Shown here: piece by piece, positions 30,657 to 33,618 of the stretch
How the letters are laid out: each line of letters starts with the position of its first letter
Position numbering within the stretch: the first letter of the stretch is position 1
Source of the DNA: Phycisphaerales bacterium
GTDB taxonomy: Bacteria; Planctomycetota; Phycisphaerae; Tepidisphaerales; Tepidisphaeraceae
Length of the DNA stretch: 33,618 nucleotides
Direction: 5' to 3'
Assembly: GCA_025361735.1 (NCBI GenBank)
Contig: JANYKD010000305.1
Location: forward strand, 1-33,618
The notes under the pieces: model-generated
The model's database searches: none
Told to the model about the DNA's origin: nothing
The model's input: only the letters and a program-made list of their open reading frames with translations
Made by a program: the position numbers and the translations under genes

Positions 30657-33618
30657 CTACGGGACTTGAGCCGGACGACGGATTTCCAGCGTGCGAACCA
30701 CGATCTTGACGGGATACGCTCGCCCCGACTGCACGTCGATAGTGGACGGCAGCCCGGTGATCGCGGCCACCTCCGCCGCCAACCGATACATCGCCTTCGA
30801 TCGCGCCTGCCAATCCACGCCAATGGCGAACGTGCCCTTGAAGTGGCGGGCCAATTGCTCCGTAACTCGCTTGCTCTGCTCCGCGGAGAGAATTCCGCGG
30901 TCGAGCGTCTGCTCGACAAAGATGCGCGCCTCCAGTTCCTGCAACCCTTCGATCATGGCCTCGAACCGGGCGCTCGGCTCGGCGCCCTCAGGGCCAGGCC
31001 AGAGACACTTCATGATCGAGAACCCTGGTGCGCCGCCCGCATGTTTGCACCCATCGTGGTACGACTTGGCCCAATAGTCGCCCCCCATGCGGCCAGTGCC
31101 CTGGTAACCCGTGAAGATCGCCCGCTCGGGGAAGATCCGAAACGTCCACGGGCTGCTGCTGCCGTTGACGACGATGGCCCCGCTGTCCACGCGCGGCGTG
31201 CTGAGCAGGATCTGCCCACGCGGTTTCCAGCCCTTCTGCGATTCCCCGCCGATCAGGAAGCTCTGAATGTTCTCGACAATCTTGTAGTAGTCCTCCGAAC
31301 TGGTCGTCTCGATGCCATCCCAGTAGGCCGAGTGGAAAGTGGTCTTGTAGATGTCGGCAAACTGCGGATCCGGCTTGGCAATGGGCACCGAGATGTTGGC
31401 ATCATGCGAGCCGCAGATCCAGTACACCTCCGGCGCAAACTGGCGAAGCATCGGCTTGAGTTTCGCATCGCCATCCTGGTCCCAGCCATAGCCCCAGAAC
31501 ATCGCCTGCGCCAGTCCCCTGGCCGCCATGTGGCCGTAAAGGGAAGTGGCAAACGCCTGCCAGAACTTCTCCCGGCCGGGAACATTCGGACCCAAGTTCA
31601 AACGCTCTTCTTTGCCGGTGGTTTCATCGAGAACTTTGACCTCAACCGGAGCCTGAAACCCATGCATGACCACAAACGCCACGGCCCGCGGCGTGCCGCA
31701 GTTCTTAACGACCGCGTCCAGGTAACGGTCCAGCATGGCGTAGTCAAACGCGAGCGACCCATCCTTCCTGCGCATCCACTTGACCATCGAGTCATCGCGA
31801 TTGCCGAACTCCGTGTTCGCCAGCACAGGCACGAACCACACGTCGTTGCCCACGCGCGCCAACTGGCGCAGGCTGGCGTCGATCAGTTCCCAGTGCCTGG
31901 CGGACCAGAGCGGCGTCTTGTACTGCTTGGCAACGCCGTACGGCGACTGCTCGATCGCGCAAATCGTCTGGAAATCTCGCGCATCCGGAATCCGCCAGTC
32001 CAGCACCTCCACTTCCAGCGGTAGCGTGGCCGCCGGGAAATCCGGCCCCTCAACGCGCACCGCACCGCGGTACAACCCCCCCGCCGCATCCGCCGGCACC
32101 TTCACCGACAGCCAATATGGCTGGCAGGTATCGGCCCCAATCCGCTCCGGCAACCCGGCCGTGATCCAGTCAAAATACTGAATCCGGCCCAGAGCCGCGG
32201 CCACAGCGGCCTTGTTCTCCAATGCCTCCGGCGCAAACCGCACCAGCGCCCGAGCCTTGGGCGCGGTCAGATCGCCATACCGCGAAACGCCGCCGCCAAA
32301 CTCATGCGTTTCGCCATCGGTGATCCGCCCATCACCCAGCGAGCTGATGTCGCCCACCGGCTGCGCGTTCATTCCGAAAATCCTCACACACCCGGCCGGC
32401 AACGCACCACCTGCCTGCCTCTTCAATTCCGAAGCAGTCACCTTTACATTGCGCAGCGCCCTGTCGGTTCCCACGACAACTTGTGCCGAGTAGGTTCCAT
32501 TACGTGCCCCGGCCAGCCGGATCACGCCCGGTGCGGCGCCGGTTTCCAGATACTCCGGCGAGAACACCCGGCGGGTCATGTCCTCCGTCCACACCTGCAC
32601 GCCCTTGGGCCGGCCGAGTGACGACGACGCATCCTTCGACTCACACCGCAGCGCCAGCCGCGACAGCCGCGCATGTTCCCACTGCCTGTCCTCCACCGCC
32701 CGGTATCCAAACCACTCCTTGTACACATAAGGATGCAGCGGCGCCGCCCGCAGTTCGATCGCCAGCACGTTCGTCCCCTTCCGAAGCAGTTTCGCAGGAA
32801 TGGCCGGTGAATTGATCGTGCGGTTCCGCAGCTTGTACAGCCGCGAACCCACCGGCGTCAGCTCATCGGCGCTGCCCATCACCTGCGCCGCCGGCGGTTC
32901 CTTCCCCTTGAATTTCGCCCTATCGTCGGCCGACAGATCCGCAAACGTCGCGATGTATGCCTCCTGCGGATACGCCTCGGCCATCGTCTCGCCGTCCAAC
33001 TCCCCGGCCGGCAGATGCCCGCGCACAACCTCCGTTCCATTCACAAACGCCCGCAGCCCGCCGATATAGTCCGCTTCAATCGTCACCTTCCCGGCCGCCG
33101 CCGGATCGGAGATCTCGAACCGAAACCGCAAGAAGATCCCGCGAAGCCATCCGTTCCGGTCCGGCGTGCCCACCGTGTACTGCGCCGGCGACCCGACCCC
33201 ATCCGGCTTGCGCAAATGTGGCCACGCCGCATCATCAAACTCAAACCCGCGCCACTGATCCCCAATCGGCTCCGTAATGCTGCCGACCCGGATAAACACG
33301 CGGTTCTTTCTCGCAAAGCTGTTGTATTCCGCCTCCACCGTGACATGGTCGCGCCAATCCTCTTTCTGCCAGTCGTAGTTCCGCGCCGCCAGGCTCTTCT
33401 TCACGTCCTTGCCGAGCCTGGCCATCAGATTGGCCCCCAGCACCTTCTCCCCTTCGGCCTTCATCGCCGCCGGATCAATCTTCTGCACATCAAAGTGGTA
33501 GTGCGCCCGGCAGTATGCGCTCTCATCCAGAATCAGCGTGCCGTCCTGCCCCGCGCTCGCCGCCCAGGCCAACGTGCAACACGCGAACAAGGCAAATAGC
33601 GCCGCGGCAACCCGTGAG
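30657..33618 (-). CDS. Secreted DUF4091-type glycoside-hydrolase-like protein (5' end beyond window)
   Basis: A large exported protein of at least 986 residues. The frame stays open past the right edge: the first codons in the window read SRVAAALFALFACCTLAWAA, the hydrophobic core of a signal peptide, so the true start lies just outside. The later TTG at 33590 is inside that core and is not the start. Residues about 70-340 look like a galactose-binding beta-sandwich (WRGFEFDDAAWPHLRKPDGV, LRFRFEISDP, GGLRAFVNGTEVV, GTNVLAIELRAAPLHPYVYK). A second beta-sandwich follows (about 360-590), then a TIM-barrel-like region (HWELIDASLRQLARVGNDVW, FWGYGWDQDGDAKLKPM). It ends with a DUF4091-like segment, CLWPGPEGAEPSARFEAMIE. 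A role in glycan breakdown is likely, but the catalytic residues cannot be assigned by eye. Confidence 0.82.
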   Translation of the reverse strand, partial: SRVAAALFALFACCTLAWAASAGQDGTLILDESAYCRAHYHFDVQKIDPAAMKAEGEKVLGANLMARLGKDVKKSLAARNYDWQKEDWRDHVTVEAEYNSFARKNRVFIRVGSITEPIGDQWRGFEFDDAAWPHLRKPDGVGSPAQYTVGTPDRNGWLRGIFLRFRFEISDPAAAGKVTIEADYIGGLRAFVNGTEVVRGHLPAGELDGETMAEAYPQEAYIATFADLSADDRAKFKGKEPPAAQVMGSADELTPVGSRLYKLRNRTINSPAIPAKLLRKGTNVLAIELRAAPLHPYVYKEWFGYRAVEDRQWEHARLSRLALRCESKDASSSLGRPKGVQVWTEDMTRRVFSPEYLETGAAPGVIRLAGARNGTYSAQVVVGTDRALRNVKVTASELKRQAGGALPAGCVRIFGMNAQPVGDISSLGDGRITDGETHEFGGGVSRYGDLTAPKARALVRFAPEALENKAAVAAALGRIQYFDWITAGLPERIGADTCQPYWLSVKVPADAAGGLYRGAVRVEGPDFPAATLPLEVEVLDWRIPDARDFQTICAIEQSPYGVAKQYKTPLWSARHWELIDASLRQLARVGNDVWFVPVLANTEFGNRDDSMVKWMRRKDGSLAFDYAMLDRYLDAVVKNCGTPRAVAFVVMHGFQAPVEVKVLDETTGKEERLNLGPNVPGREKFWQAFATSLYGHMAARGLAQAMFWGYGWDQDGDAKLKPMLRQFAPEVYWICGSHDANISVPIAKPDPQFADIYKTTFHSAYWDGIETTSSEDYYKIVENIQSFLIGGESQKGWKPRGQILLSTPRVDSGAIVVNGSSSPWTFRIFPERAIFTGYQGTGRMGGDYWAKSYHDGCKHAGGAPGFSIMKCLWPGPEGAEPSARFEAMIEGLQELEARIFVEQTLDRGILSAEQSKRVTEQLARHFKGTFAIGVDWQARSKAMYRLAAEVAAITGLPSTIDVQSGRAYPVKIVVRTLEIRRPAQVP

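Overview
The window looks like chromosomal DNA from a planctomycete, most likely of the Phycisphaerae or a relative. This rests on the high GC content, the DUF1559-type prepilin fragment, PQQ-like and beta-helix surface proteins, a PEP-CTERM-like protein, several planctomycete-style sugar-active enzymes and many short palindromic intergenic repeats. The taxonomic call is an inference from gene content only. I see no rRNA, tRNA, CRISPR array, insertion sequence or complete prophage.

Layout. 1-2606 (minus): the 5' part of gatB (cut by the window edge) and argJ, separated only by a palindrome. 2607-3268: a gene-poor stretch. 3269-4900 (plus): a secreted WG-repeat protein. 5061-7331 (minus): a secreted S9 prolyl oligopeptidase/DPP-IV-like peptidase. 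7332-7731: an intergenic stretch with three repeat hairpins. 7732-9600 (plus): a beta-helix lipoprotein. 9730-12088 (plus): a lower-GC island with a truncated DNA methyltransferase, a PLD-fold nuclease, a small cysteine-containing protein and an N-terminally short HNH nuclease; it reads as a decaying restriction-modification locus. 12220-14241 (minus): a PQQ-like beta-propeller protein. 14518-15741 (plus): a PEP-CTERM-like protein and a GNAT acetyltransferase.

15909-20522 (minus) is a tight three-gene signalling operon: a REC-SpoIIE phosphatase, a stand-alone receiver and a large hybrid histidine kinase with a periplasmic c-type haem motif. 20643-21836 (minus) is a secreted class C beta-lactamase-fold hydrolase. 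22620-25241 (minus) is the strangest unit: a 745-residue tryptophan-cluster protein without a signal peptide, followed by an 89-residue protein with a good ribosome binding site. Abutting it at 21988-22617 is the headless C-terminal part of a DUF1559 prepilin-like protein.

25652-33618 (minus) holds sugar-related genes around a regulator: a GH2 enzyme, an SMP-30/gluconolactonase-like protein, a FliA/WhiG-type sigma factor and a DUF4091-type glycoside-hydrolase-like protein that runs off the right edge. Together the secreted genes suggest a polysaccharide- and peptide-degrading lifestyle, with the sensor kinase operon and the alternative sigma factor as the regulatory layer. At least six families of short repeats are scattered between genes. 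One fills the argJ-gatB spacer, and another has become coding sequence in front of the GH2 signal peptide.
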